Assembly: GCA_965202735.1 (NCBI GenBank)
Contig: OZ241844.1
Coordinates: forward strand, 682,001 to 746,000
Length of the DNA: 64,000 nt
Source: HK1 sp965202735
Lineage (GTDB): Bacteria; Pseudomonadota; Gammaproteobacteria; HK1
Direction: 5' to 3'
Part shown: in pieces, positions 18,134-27,496 of the stretch
Layout: every line of letters starts with the position of its first letter
How positions within the stretch are numbered: position 1 is the stretch's first letter
Made by a program: the position numbers and the translations under genes
The notes under the pieces: generated by a model
Told to the model about the DNA's origin: nothing
What the model saw: the letters and a program-made list of their open reading frames with translations, nothing else
Databases searched by the model: none

Positions 18134-19825
18134 TTACTCTCCCTGGACACCCTCCGTGCGGCCGCTGCTCATCTGCTCCTTGATGAGATCGCCCAGTGTG
18201 GTGGCACCGGCGGGGGCGCTCGACGTGTACTCCTGCAGCGCCTGCGCCTCTTCATCGCTCTCCTTGGCCTTGATGGAGAGCGACGGGATGCGCTTCTTTC
18301 TGTCGACCCCCACGAACTTGGCCTCGATCTCGTCACCCGCCTTCAGGACGGACCGGACGTCGTCGACCCGCTCGCGCGCGATCTCCGACGTGCGGAGATA
18401 CCCTTCCACGCCCTCCGCAAGCTGTACGAGCGCACCCTTGGCATCGACCTCGACGACGCGGCCGCGAACGATCGATCCCTTGGGGTTCCGCGCCAGGAAG
18501 CTCGAGAACGGATCCTTGTCGAGCTGCTTCACCCCGAGCGAGATCCGCTCCCGCTCCGCGTCCACGCCGAGCACCACGGTCTCGAGCTCGTCGCCCTTCC
18601 GGTAGCGCCGGACCGTCTCCTCCCCGGGCTCGTTCCAGGAAAGATCGGACAGGTGCACGAGGCCGTCGATGCCGCCGTCGAGTCCCACGAAGACGCCGAA
18701 ATCGGTGATCGACTTGATGGCGCCGGTCACGTGATCGCCCTTCTTGTAGCTCGCCGCGAAGTCTTCCCAGGGATTCGGCGTGCACTGCTTGATGCCGAGC
18801 GAGATCCGGCGGCGGTCCTCGTCGATGTCGAGCACCATGACCTCGACCTCGTCGTTGAGCTGCACGACCCGGTTCGGGTGGATGTTCCGGTTCGTCCAGT
18901 CCATCTCCGATACGTGGACGAGCCCTTCCACCCCTTCCTCGATCTCGACGAAGCAGCCGTAGTCGGCGATGTTCGTCACGCGTCCGAACAGCCGCGCGCC
19001 CTCGGGGTAGCGCCGCGAGATGTCCACCCAGGGATCGGCCCCGAGCTGCTTCAGCCCGAGCGACACGCGCGAGCGCTCGCGATCGAACCTCAGCACCTTG
19101 ACCTCGATCTCGTCGCCGACATTGACGACCTCGGTCGGGTGCTTGACCCGTTTCCACGCCATGTCGGTGACGTGCAGCAGGCCGTCGATTCCACCGAGGT
19201 CCACGAACGCGCCGTAGTCGGTCAGGTTCTTCACCACGCCGGGCAGCACCGCTCCCTCCTGAAGGCTCTCGAGCAGCGCCGCGCGCTCGGCCGAGTTCTC
19301 CTGCTCGACCACCGCCCGCCGCGAGACGACCACGTTGTTGCGACGGCGATCGAGCTTGATCACCTTGAAGTCCAGCGGCTTGCCTTCCAGATAGGAGGTA
19401 TCGCGCACCGGGCGCACATCGACGAGCGACCCCGGCAGGAATGCGCGAATGTCGTTGATGTCGACGGTGAATCCGCCCTTGACCTTGCCGTTGATGATCC
19501 CGGTCACGGTCTCCTCGCCTTCGAACGCGGCTTCGAGGTGGTTCCAGGCCCTGGCTCTCTTCGCCTTCTCCCGCGAGAGCCTGGTGGCGCCGAATCCATC
19601 CTCCACCGTATCGAGCGCAACCTCGACCCGGTCGCCGACCGAAACCTCGACCTCGCCACTCTCGTTTCTGAACTGGTCGACCGGGATGGTCGACTCGGAC
19701 TTCAGACCCGCGTGGACCGTGACGTATTCCGACCCGACAGACAGCACCGTTCCGTCGATGATGACTCCAGGCCGCATCTTCTTCTCGACTTCGCTCAGCT
19801 CGAGCAGTTCCGCAAAGCTTTCCAT
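18134..19825 (-). CDS. rpsA: 30S ribosomal protein S1
   Basis: 563 residues with six S1/OB repeats, the standard length. Repeats 1-2 bind the ribosome; 3-6 bind mRNA and show the typical GRVTNIADYGCFVEIEEGVE and GAIKSITDFGVFVGLDGGID patterns. Begins MESFAELLELSEVEKKM. Lies 94 bases after cmk and is followed by ihfB, an arrangement conserved in gammaproteobacteria. Confidence 0.97.
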   Translation of the reverse strand: MESFAELLELSEVEKKMRPGVIIDGTVLSVGSEYVTVHAGLKSESTIPVDQFRNESGEVEVSVGDRVEVALDTVEDGFGATRLSREKAKRARAWNHLEAAFEGEETVTGIINGKVKGGFTVDINDIRAFLPGSLVDVRPVRDTSYLEGKPLDFKVIKLDRRRNNVVVSRRAVVEQENSAERAALLESLQEGAVLPGVVKNLTDYGAFVDLGGIDGLLHVTDMAWKRVKHPTEVVNVGDEIEVKVLRFDRERSRVSLGLKQLGADPWVDISRRYPEGARLFGRVTNIADYGCFVEIEEGVEGLVHVSEMDWTNRNIHPNRVVQLNDEVEVMVLDIDEDRRRISLGIKQCTPNPWEDFAASYKKGDHVTGAIKSITDFGVFVGLDGGIDGLVHLSDLSWNEPGEETVRRYRKGDELETVVLGVDAERERISLGVKQLDKDPFSSFLARNPKGSIVRGRVVEVDAKGALVQLAEGVEGYLRTSEIARERVDDVRSVLKAGDEIEAKFVGVDRKKRIPSLSIKAKESDEEAQALQEYTSSAPAGATTLGDLIKEQMSSGRTEGVQGE

Positions 19826-19919
19826 ACCCGTAGTGTGTTCTCCCGCCCGCTCGTTGGTCGTCGAATTCCACGTGGACCCGCGCGCCGGGGCCGAGGCGCA
19901 CGGGACCCGCGCCCGATCT

Positions 19920-20645
19920 TCAGCTCTCGGGCTTCATTCCCGGAAAAAAGACGCCGCGGCGCATCCCCGACCGTGCGATCCCGAGCACCCGTGCAACCAC
20001 GGTTTCGACACCGAGCCCGGTCGTGTCGACGACGACGGCGTCTCCAGCCGGTTTCAGGGGTGCGGCCGCCCGTTCACGATCGCGCCGGTCGCGTTCCGCC
20101 ATGTCCCTGAACAGGTGGTCCAGACTAACATCAATCCCTTTAGCCATCAATTGTTTATGCCGCCTCTCGGCTCTTGCCCGCGCAGTCGCGGTCAGGAACA
20201 CCTTCACGGACGCATCGGGAAACACGACGCTCCCCATGTCGCGCCCGTCCGCGACGAGCCCCGGCGGAAGGCGGAACCCGTGCTGCCGCGCGAGGAGCGC
20301 ACCGCGCACTTCGGGAAGGACGGAGACGTGCGAAGCGTCGTTTCCGCACCGCTCGGCGCGGATGTCGCCGGTAACGTCCACGCCATCGAGGCGCGTGCGT
20401 ACGGGGCTCGCGGGATCCCCGGGCGCAAACTCGATGCCGAGACGCTCCGCGAGGCAGGCGAGCGCCGGACCGTCGTCGAGAGGGGTCCCCCGCATGCGGG
20501 CGGCCAGGGCGAGGACACGATAGAGGGCGCCGCTGTCGAGGAGCCGGAAACCGAGCGCCGACGCAACGCGATGGGAGACGGTCCCCTTCCCGGAGCCGAC
20601 CGGACCGTCGATCGCGATCACGGGCACGGTCTCAGGCGCCGGCAT
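19920..20645 (-). CDS. cmk: Cytidylate kinase
   Basis: Phosphorylates CMP and dCMP with ATP. 241 residues; P-loop GPVGSGKGT at 14-22, LDSGALYR for substrate binding, and the ADGRDMGSVVFPDA segment. Its start lies 14 bases inside the 3' end of aroA, so the two are probably translationally coupled. The last 20 residues (SGMRRGVFFPGMKPES) extend slightly beyond the usual end. Confidence 0.95.
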   Translation of the reverse strand: MPAPETVPVIAIDGPVGSGKGTVSHRVASALGFRLLDSGALYRVLALAARMRGTPLDDGPALACLAERLGIEFAPGDPASPVRTRLDGVDVTGDIRAERCGNDASHVSVLPEVRGALLARQHGFRLPPGLVADGRDMGSVVFPDASVKVFLTATARARAERRHKQLMAKGIDVSLDHLFRDMAERDRRDRERAAAPLKPAGDAVVVDTTGLGVETVVARVLGIARSGMRRGVFFPGMKPES

Positions 20646-22008
20646 CGACGACCTCGATGTCGAGTCCGACGGACCCCGCGAGGGCCTCGAACCCGGGGAA
20701 GGAGGTCGCCACGTTGCGGCAGTCGCGGATGCGTACCGGAGCGGTGACGGCGCAGGAGGCGAACGCCATCGCGATGCGATGGTCGCCCTCGCTCTTCACC
20801 TCTCCCCCCGATATCGCGCCGCCCTCGATCTCCATGCCGTCGTCGGCCACCCGCGCCGAGACGCCGAGCGCGCGCAGGGCTTCGCCGCTCGCCGCGATCC
20901 GGTCGCTCTCCTTGAGCCGCAGCTCCGCGGCTCCGCGCACGCGGGTCACGCCGCGCGCGGACGCGGCGGCGGCGAAGATGGCCGGGAACTCGTCGATGGC
21001 GAGCGGTACCAGCGCCGGGTCGACGTCGATTCCATGCAGGAGCCCGCCACGCACCCGGAGGTCCGCGACCGGCTCGCACCCGGCGGTGCGCCGGTTCGAC
21101 CACTCGATGTCCGCCCCCATCCGTTCGAGAATGGTCAGCACTCCGGTACGTGTCGGGTTGACGCCGACCCCCCGAATCAGCAGGTCCGAGCCGGGCCGGC
21201 CCGCGGCGGCGGCCAGAAGGAACGCGGCGGACGAGAGGTCCCCGGGCACCTCGATCTCCGTCGCGGCGAGACGAGCGCCCCCCTCGATGCATGTGCGCCG
21301 CCCGTCGCGCACCGCCGCGACCCCGAAGGCGCCGAGCATGCGCTCGGTGTGATCGCGGGTCGCGGCCGGCTCCGTCACGCACGTCCGCCCACTCGCATAG
21401 AGCCCGGCCAGAAGGATCCCCGACTTCACCTGGGCGCTGGCCACGGGGACCGTGTAGTCGATGGGCGCGAGTCCGCCGCGGGCGCGCATCCGGATCGGCG
21501 GGGTCCCGCCTCGCCCGGTCTCGATCCGCGCCCCCATCCGCGACAGCGGCTCGGTGATCCGCCGCATCGGACGACGGTGGAGCGAGTCGTCGCCGACGAG
21601 CGTGCAGTCGAAGCCCTGTCCGGCGAGGAGTCCGGCGAGCAGGCGCATGGCGGTGCCGGAGTTTCCGAGATCGATGTCCGCCCCGGGCGGGCGCAGCCCC
21701 TCGCGTCCGACGCCGTGGATCGAGGCCTCGCCGCCGTGCGGGCCCTCGACCCGCACCCCCATCGCCCGAAACGCCGCCACCGTGGCGAGCACGTCCTCGC
21801 CTTCGAGAAGCCCCGTCACCCGCGTGCCGCCGTCGGCGACGGCGGCGAGCATCACGCAGCGGTGCGAGATCGACTTGTCGCCGGGCACACGTATCCCGCC
21901 CCGCAGCGGACCCGACGGGCGCACGATGTAGTCGATCTCGGAGGTGTGGTCCAAATTCAAGTTCAAATTCTTTTGAAACAGCAAGTTACGGGTGAAACCG
22001 GAAGTCAT
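20632..22008 (-). CDS. aroA: 3-phosphoshikimate 1-carboxyvinyltransferase (EPSP synthase)
   Basis: Sixth step of the shikimate pathway. 458 residues; PGDKSISHRCVMLAA phosphate-binding motif near the start, LGNSGTAMRLLAGLLAGQ with the class-defining NSGT, and RLKESDR near the C-terminus. The first 30 residues (MTSGFTRNLLFQKNLNLNLD) precede the conserved part and are Asn/Leu-rich, unlike the rest of this GC-rich protein. Its ATG overlaps the tyrA stop codon (ATGA); its 3' end overlaps cmk. Confidence 0.96.
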   Translation of the reverse strand: MTSGFTRNLLFQKNLNLNLDHTSEIDYIVRPSGPLRGGIRVPGDKSISHRCVMLAAVADGGTRVTGLLEGEDVLATVAAFRAMGVRVEGPHGGEASIHGVGREGLRPPGADIDLGNSGTAMRLLAGLLAGQGFDCTLVGDDSLHRRPMRRITEPLSRMGARIETGRGGTPPIRMRARGGLAPIDYTVPVASAQVKSGILLAGLYASGRTCVTEPAATRDHTERMLGAFGVAAVRDGRRTCIEGGARLAATEIEVPGDLSSAAFLLAAAAGRPGSDLLIRGVGVNPTRTGVLTILERMGADIEWSNRRTAGCEPVADLRVRGGLLHGIDVDPALVPLAIDEFPAIFAAAASARGVTRVRGAAELRLKESDRIAASGEALRALGVSARVADDGMEIEGGAISGGEVKSEGDHRIAMAFASCAVTAPVRIRDCRNVATSFPGFEALAGSVGLDIEVVDAGA

Positions 22009-22934
22009 GCCTCAAGATATTCGGTCGCGCATGGTCCGCGCACACCGGCGTCGATGCGCGCGTACCCGTCCCGCATCTCCTTGGCGCGGGCGAAGACCGT
22101 ACGCACGTACTCGCCATCCCCGCGGCGGATCGCGGCGGCGAGCCGGTCGAGCCGGGTCCTGAAACGACCGATCGCGCCGGTCATCGCCTCGCGGTTTGCG
22201 AGGCAGATGTCATGCCACATCTGCGGGTCGCTGGCGGCGACGCGGGTGAAGTCGCGAAGGCCGCCGGCCGAGTAGTCGAAGATCTCGTCGCGATCCGCCA
22301 TGTTGCCCAGCGTGTCGACGAGGGCATAGGCGAGCATGTGCGGCAGGTGGCTGGTGGCGGCCAGAACCTCGTCGTGATGCGCGACGTCCATCTCCATCAC
22401 CTCGGCTCCGACCGTCCGCCACATCGCCGACACCCTGTCCAGCGCCGTGGCGTCGGTCTCCCCGATGGGAGTGAGGATGACGCGCCGGCGTTCGAACAGA
22501 CGCTCGACCGACGAGTCGACACCGTGATGCTCGGTCCCGGCCACGGGATGGCCCGGTACGAAACGCGGCAGCCGCGGCCCGAGGGAGGCTCGCGCGGCGG
22601 CGACCACGCAGCCCTTCGCGCTGCCGACGTCGGTGATGACGGCGTGGTCATCGACGGCGTCGCGCAGACGTTCGAGCACCATCGCGGTCGCGCCCAGCGG
22701 CGCCGCGACCACGACCATGTCCGCGCCGGCCGCCGCGCGTCCGGGATCGGTGTCGAAGCGGTCGATGACGCCGAGCTCGACCGCGCGCTCGAGGTTCGCC
22801 GCGCGGCGGCTCGATCCGACCACCTCGCCGACCTCTCCCAGCCTTCTCAGATCGCGGGCGAGCGAGCCTCCGATCAGGCCCGTCCCGATGATGCACAGCC
22901 TGCGGATCACCGTATCGCGCTCCCTGCCGGCCAC
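22005..22934 (-). CDS. tyrA: Prephenate dehydrogenase
   Basis: NAD(P)-dependent oxidation of prephenate to 4-hydroxyphenylpyruvate in tyrosine synthesis. 309 residues: Rossmann nucleotide motif GTGLIGGSLA at 17-26, FVPGHPVAGTEHHGV with the catalytic His, and the helical C-terminal domain (SHLPHMLAYALV, AGGLRDFTRVAASDP). Not fused to aroA as in Pseudomonas, but coupled to it through an ATGA overlap. 16 bases after pheA. Confidence 0.94.
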   Translation of the reverse strand: MAGRERDTVIRRLCIIGTGLIGGSLARDLRRLGEVGEVVGSSRRAANLERAVELGVIDRFDTDPGRAAAGADMVVVAAPLGATAMVLERLRDAVDDHAVITDVGSAKGCVVAAARASLGPRLPRFVPGHPVAGTEHHGVDSSVERLFERRRVILTPIGETDATALDRVSAMWRTVGAEVMEMDVAHHDEVLAATSHLPHMLAYALVDTLGNMADRDEIFDYSAGGLRDFTRVAASDPQMWHDICLANREAMTGAIGRFRTRLDRLAAAIRRGDGEYVRTVFARAKEMRDGYARIDAGVRGPCATEYLEA

Positions 22935-22950
22935 TCGTCCGACGCCGAAG

Positions 22951-23736
22951 TCACTGCGCGGCGCCAGCGCCTTCGGCGGCGGGATAGGCGCCGAGCACCC
23001 CGCCGGCGTATCGCTCCACGAGTCCCCCGAGCCGGGGGTCGCTCATGTGAGCCGCCACGTCGACGATGGCCGCCGGCGCCGCCCCCGCGACCGGGACCGA
23101 GCGCACGTCGAGATTCGAGCTCCGGCACCACGACTCGACGGCCGTCAGCTCCCCGGCCGGGAGAATGAACGAGGTCCAGTCGTGCCCGGTCGGCGACACC
23201 GGCTCGCGTCCAATCGCGACGAACCGCTCGCCGCGCCTCGCGTACCACTCCCCGCAGAGCGAGAGCCCTCGTTCGCGGAGCTCCGCCATGGCCGGCGAGG
23301 CAAAGCCGGCCCGGGAGAACTCGATCATCGCGTAGTCGCAATCGGCGCCGCCGACCGCCCGGAGCGCATGCGCAGCGTCGCGCCGGCGCCGGACATCGAC
23401 GTCGCCACCGAAGTGACCGATGGCGGCGCACGCCTCCCCCACCGTCGCGCAACCGATGGTCAACCGCTGCTCCAGTGCGCGGCAGCTCGAGACGATCTCG
23501 CGAAACAGGCGCGTGATCGCGCGCTCGGAAAAGGGCCCCGGGTTCACGGCGGCGAGATGCCGGAGCAGCGCCGCCTCGCGTTCCGGCCGATAGTATCGAG
23601 GCTCGGCCTCCTCGTCCTTGACCGCCGCCACCTGCAGCACCGCGCGCGCGCGCCGCCCGAGAAGAGCGAGGAGCTCGGCGTCCACCGCGTCGATCTCGCG
23701 GCGAATCGCATCCAGCCGCGCTTCGGGATCAGTCAC
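22951..23736 (-). CDS. pheA: Chorismate mutase with a degenerate prephenate dehydratase-like C-terminus
   Basis: The N-terminal about 90 residues are a complete AroQ-type chorismate mutase (LDAIRREIDAVDAELL, YYRPEREAALLRHL, FREIVSSCRALEQ). The rest should be the prephenate dehydratase and ACT domains of a P-protein of about 360 residues, but the protein is only 261 long. The YLGPxGTF start of the dehydratase, the ENS motif and most of the second lobe are absent, and the catalytic TRF motif is replaced by ERF (GERFVAIGREPVSPTG). Mutase activity is likely; dehydratase activity is doubtful. Located as expected between gyrA and tyrA, but serC and hisC are missing. Confidence 0.8.
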   Translation of the reverse strand: MTDPEARLDAIRREIDAVDAELLALLGRRARAVLQVAAVKDEEAEPRYYRPEREAALLRHLAAVNPGPFSERAITRLFREIVSSCRALEQRLTIGCATVGEACAAIGHFGGDVDVRRRRDAAHALRAVGGADCDYAMIEFSRAGFASPAMAELRERGLSLCGEWYARRGERFVAIGREPVSPTGHDWTSFILPAGELTAVESWCRSSNLDVRSVPVAGAAPAAIVDVAAHMSDPRLGGLVERYAGGVLGAYPAAEGAGAAQ

Positions 23737-24013
23737 CGCGCGACTCCGGATTCGCCAGGATCGGCCGGCGGCGCGGGACTGCCCGCGCCGTTGGCCGGCT
23801 CCGCTTCATGAACGACTCATCGGGTCCGGGGAGACGGCCCGCGAACGCCCGGGACGCGCGTCCGCTCCGGCGAAGCGCGCCCGTGCGTCCCGTCCGCACG
23901 CCGCCCGCCGGCGCGCGGCCGCCCCCGCCCGCGCCTCCCCTCACCTTGCGCAGATTCGTGGATCGCATGGAGCCCTGCGGAATGTCGTCGGGTGGCCCGG
24001 GAGAGGCGCCGGC

Positions 24014-26602
24014 TCAGTCCGGTCCGGCCGACGCCGGTCCGGGCGACTCCTCGTCGATCTCGTTCCGATCGTCCACGATCCGCTCCAGGCCGGTCAGCCG
24101 CTCGCCTTCCGACAGGCTGATGAGCCTGACTCCCTGGGCGTCGCGGCCGAGCAGGCTCACCTCGCTCACCCTCGTGCGCACGAGCTTGCCCCCGTCGGTG
24201 ATGAGCATGAGCTCGTCGGCCGGCTCGACCAGCTCCGCCCCCACCACCGGACCGTTCCGCCGGCTCGTTCGAATGGAGATGAGCCCCTGTCCGGCCCGGC
24301 CCTGCCTGCGGTAGTCCGCGGCGTGCGTGCACTTGCCGTAGCCGTTCTCGGTCGCGGTCAGCACCAGGCCCTGCGACGCGATCATGAGCGAGATGACCTT
24401 CGCCTCTCGCCGGAGCCGGATGCCGCGCACGCCCCGGGCGGTCCGGCCCATCGCGCGCACGTCGCTCTCGGGGAACCGGATCAGCATGCCGTCGCTCGTG
24501 GCGAGCATGACGTCGCGGCTGCCGTCGGTCACCGCGACCCCGACCAGACGGTCGTCGTCGAGCAGGTCGACCGCGATCAGCCCGGTCGAACGCGGCCGCG
24601 AGAAGTCGGCGCACGGCGTCTTCTTCACGGTGCCGGACGACGTCGCCATCAGCACGAAGCCGTCCTGGTCGACTTCGCTCATCGGCAGGACCGCGCTGAT
24701 CCGCTCGTTCCCCTCGAGGGGGAGGATGTTCACCATGGGCCTGCCGCGGGCGGTGCGCGCCGCGCGTGGCAACTGGTAGACGCGCACCCAGTACACCTTG
24801 CCGCGACTCGAGAAGAACAGCACCGTGTCGTGGGTGTTGGCGACGAAGAGGCGTTCGACGAAATCCTCCTCCCTGGTCGTCGCCGCGGTCTTGCCGCGAC
24901 CGCCCCGGCGCTGCGCCGCGTAGTCGTCGAGCGGCTGCCACTTCACGTAGCCGTGGTGAGACATCGTGACGACGACATCCTGCGGCTTGATGAGATGGAG
25001 GATGTCCATCCCCTCGCGGTGCAGCTCGATCTCGGTCCGCCGGGCATCGGCGAACTGCTCCTTCACCTGGAGCAGCTCCCCGCGCACCACCTCGCGCAGG
25101 CGATCCGGGTTGACGAGAATCTCGAGCAGGGCGCGAATCCGATCGAGGAGCTCGTCGAACTCCTCGATGATCCTGTCCTGCTCCAGCGCGGTGAGGCGGT
25201 GCAGGCGAAGGTCGAGGATCGCCTGGGCCTGGGTCTCGCTCATGCGGTATTCGTGCCCCGAGCCGCCCTCGATCAGGCCGAAGCCGTCGGGCAGGCCGTC
25301 GGGCTTCGACGTGTCGGCGCCGGCTCGGGCGAGCATCTCCTTCACCGAGCCCGGGGCCCAGGCGCGCTCGACGAGGCGCCGCCTGGCCTCGGAGGGGTTG
25401 GCGGACGTCCTGATGAGCTCGATGACCGGCTCGATGTTCGCGAGCGCGACGGCGAGGCCTTCCAGGATGTGCGCGCGCTCCCGCGCCTTGCGCAGATCGA
25501 AGAGGGTGCGCCGGGTCACCACCTCGCGCCGGTGACGCACGAATGCCTCGATCATCTCGCGCAGGCCGAGGAGCCGGGGCTGTCCGTCGACCAGCGCGAC
25601 GAGATTGATGCCGAACACCGTCTCCATCGAGGTGAGACGGTACAGGTTGTTCAGCATCACCTCGGCGTTCTCGCCCCGGCGCAGCTCGATGACGAGGCGC
25701 ATGCCCTCCTTGTCGGACTCGTCGCGCAGGGCGGAGATCCCCTCGATCCGCTTCTCCTTCACGAGCTCCGCGATCTTCTCCGTCAACCGCGCCTTGTTGA
25801 CCTGGTACGGAAGCTCGCTCACCACGATGCGCTCGCGGGCCCCCCCCTCCATGGTCTCGAACGCCGCGCGGGCGCGGACGTAGATGCGGCCCCGGCCGGT
25901 GCGGTACGCCTCGTGGATGCCGGCCGTGCCGCTGATGATCCCCGCGGTCGGGAAGTCCGGACCCGGCAGGATCCGCACGAGGTCGTCGATGCCGATCCCG
26001 GGCTCGTCCAGAAGGGCCACGCAGGCGTCGACGACCTCGGCCGGATTGTGGGGCGGGATGTTCGTGGCCATGCCCACCGCGATGCCCGACGAGCCGTTGA
26101 CGAGCAGATTGGGCAGCCGCGTCGGGAACACCGAAGGCTCGGACTCGGAGCCGTCGTAGTTGGGGGCGAAGTCGACCGTCTCCCTGTCGATGTCGGCCAG
26201 CAGCTCGTGCGCGACCCTGGCCATGCGGACCTCGGTATAGCGCATCGCGGCCGGGGGGTCGCCGTCGACGGAGCCGAAGTTTCCCTGGCCGTCGACGAGC
26301 ATCACCCGCATCGAGAACTGCTGCGCCATGCGCACGAGCGCGTCGTAGACCGCGCTCTCGCCATGCGGGTGGTACTTGCCTATCGTGTCGCCCACCACCC
26401 TGGCGGACTTCTTGTAGGGCCGGTTCCAGTCGTTGCCCAGCTCGCGCATCGCGTGGAGCACGCGCCGGTGGACCGGCTTCAGGCCGTCTCGGACATCCGG
26501 GAGCGCCCTGCCCACGATCACGCTCATGGCGTAGTCGAGGTAGGACTGCTTCATCTCCTCTTCGATGTCGACGGGGACGACTTCCTTCGCGAAATCACTC
26601 AT
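24014..26602 (-). CDS. gyrA: DNA gyrase subunit A
   Basis: 862 residues. Catalytic Tyr122 in AAMRYTEVRM; quinolone-determining positions are Ser83 and Asp87, the susceptible-type residues. The C-terminal beta-pinwheel begins with the GyrA-box QRRGGRGK. The ATG at 26602 gives MSDFAKEVVPVDIEEEM, the usual N-terminus; the frame remains open upstream to 27070 but that stretch includes a dispersed repeat and is not gyrA. An acidic tail (IDEESPGPASAGPD) ends the protein. Confidence 0.97.
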   Translation of the reverse strand: MSDFAKEVVPVDIEEEMKQSYLDYAMSVIVGRALPDVRDGLKPVHRRVLHAMRELGNDWNRPYKKSARVVGDTIGKYHPHGESAVYDALVRMAQQFSMRVMLVDGQGNFGSVDGDPPAAMRYTEVRMARVAHELLADIDRETVDFAPNYDGSESEPSVFPTRLPNLLVNGSSGIAVGMATNIPPHNPAEVVDACVALLDEPGIGIDDLVRILPGPDFPTAGIISGTAGIHEAYRTGRGRIYVRARAAFETMEGGARERIVVSELPYQVNKARLTEKIAELVKEKRIEGISALRDESDKEGMRLVIELRRGENAEVMLNNLYRLTSMETVFGINLVALVDGQPRLLGLREMIEAFVRHRREVVTRRTLFDLRKARERAHILEGLAVALANIEPVIELIRTSANPSEARRRLVERAWAPGSVKEMLARAGADTSKPDGLPDGFGLIEGGSGHEYRMSETQAQAILDLRLHRLTALEQDRIIEEFDELLDRIRALLEILVNPDRLREVVRGELLQVKEQFADARRTEIELHREGMDILHLIKPQDVVVTMSHHGYVKWQPLDDYAAQRRGGRGKTAATTREEDFVERLFVANTHDTVLFFSSRGKVYWVRVYQLPRAARTARGRPMVNILPLEGNERISAVLPMSEVDQDGFVLMATSSGTVKKTPCADFSRPRSTGLIAVDLLDDDRLVGVAVTDGSRDVMLATSDGMLIRFPESDVRAMGRTARGVRGIRLRREAKVISLMIASQGLVLTATENGYGKCTHAADYRRQGRAGQGLISIRTSRRNGPVVGAELVEPADELMLITDGGKLVRTRVSEVSLLGRDAQGVRLISLSEGERLTGLERIVDDRNEIDEESPGPASAGPD

Positions 26603-26760
26603 CCATGCGCACCCGATCCCACGCTGCCGCCCATGTTGCCGCCCGCGTTGCCGGAGAGTTCCCGGAACCTTCGGAACAGCCGGCCCGAAAGCCCGGATTT
26701 TATCATGAGAGGCCGTGTCGCCGGACGACACTGACACCACCTCAGACACCACCCCAGGGC

Positions 26761-26890
26761 GGGGCTCTCCGGAAGTCGTGACGAACGGTTCATCAAGCCC
26801 TCGGTCCGGGCCTTCGATGCCGAAAGACCGCCCGTCACCGTGCGATCTTCCGGTCGGGCGGCCAATGACCGCGACTTCTGAATGGTCCTG
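26761..26890 (+). repeat. Dispersed repeat family A, copy 1
   Basis: About 130 bp running from GGGGCTCTCCGGAAGTCGTG to CGCGACTTCTGAATGGTCCTG (first bases of the end motif omitted). Same order of blocks as in the copies at 46534, 50561 and 54910. The outer GAAGTCG/CGACTTC and the inner CCGCCCG/CGGGCGG pairs are inverted, so the element can fold. No open frame. Reads across the gyrA upstream region. Confidence 0.8.
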
Positions 26891-27064
26891 CGGAGCACAC
26901 AAGGCAAATTCGTTCTCGTGCGCCCATGAACGCCCCGGAAAGCGTAACCTCTTGATGCAACGGCTCTTTTTCGGCTCGCGGGATTCCGGACGAAGGGAAT
27001 CTCGACGGAAGTAACCCCTTGAATCAATTGGATATGATCGAGAGAACGAATCAGTCCTGGCGGC

Positions 27065-27103
27065 GCTCAAGTCCAGGGCTCAAGTCCAGGGCTCAAGTCC
27101 GGG
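27065..27103. repeat. 13-bp tandem repeat, three units
   Basis: Three units of GCTCAAGTCCAGG, the third with one change (GCTCAAGTCCGGG), in the gyrA/RTX intergenic region. Function unknown. Confidence 0.85.
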
Positions 27104-27496
27104 CAGTGCTTGCAATCGGCGTCCGGATCGGCTTATAAATGGGAGAAGGCGGGTGTCCAGCCCGCCGCGCGGGCGTAACGGCAGCGTCCGGCACGGGGCG
27201 GGTTCGTATGCGCCCCCCGCACCTTGGGATGTGTCGACATGACCGGTTGGCATGCCTCCCCTCCCCCCGCAGGGCAACAGGGCAGCCTTCGCGCACCCGT
27301 CCCTCGAGCGGCGTCTTACCGCAAGGTGTCCGGACGCCGCCTTTCCCGCTTCTCACAGCATCGTCACGGCTGCGGCCTTCCGGAACGGGACCGGCTTCGG
27401 GCCTCGTCCGCGCAGCGGCGAGATGGCGCCCGGCATCGCTTCGCAGTGCCGACGGCGATGCATCGGCTTCACCAATGGCCAATGAGGGAATAGACC

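Larger units (their letters stand above)
26603..27496. other. Long intergenic region between gyrA and the large RTX gene
   Basis: About 890 bases, divergent promoters expected. It contains family A repeat copy 1 (26761-26890) and three perfect or near-perfect 13-bp tandem units (27065-27103, GCTCAAGTCCAGG). The stretch from 27139 to 27496 has open frames on both strands but none with a recognisable product or good ribosome site. The RTX ribosome site (GAGGG) is just before 27497. Confidence 0.5.

Noticed and set aside
26603..27070. N-terminal extension of gyrA
   Set aside because: The frame is open, but it passes through a dispersed repeat and the canonical GyrA start is at 26602.
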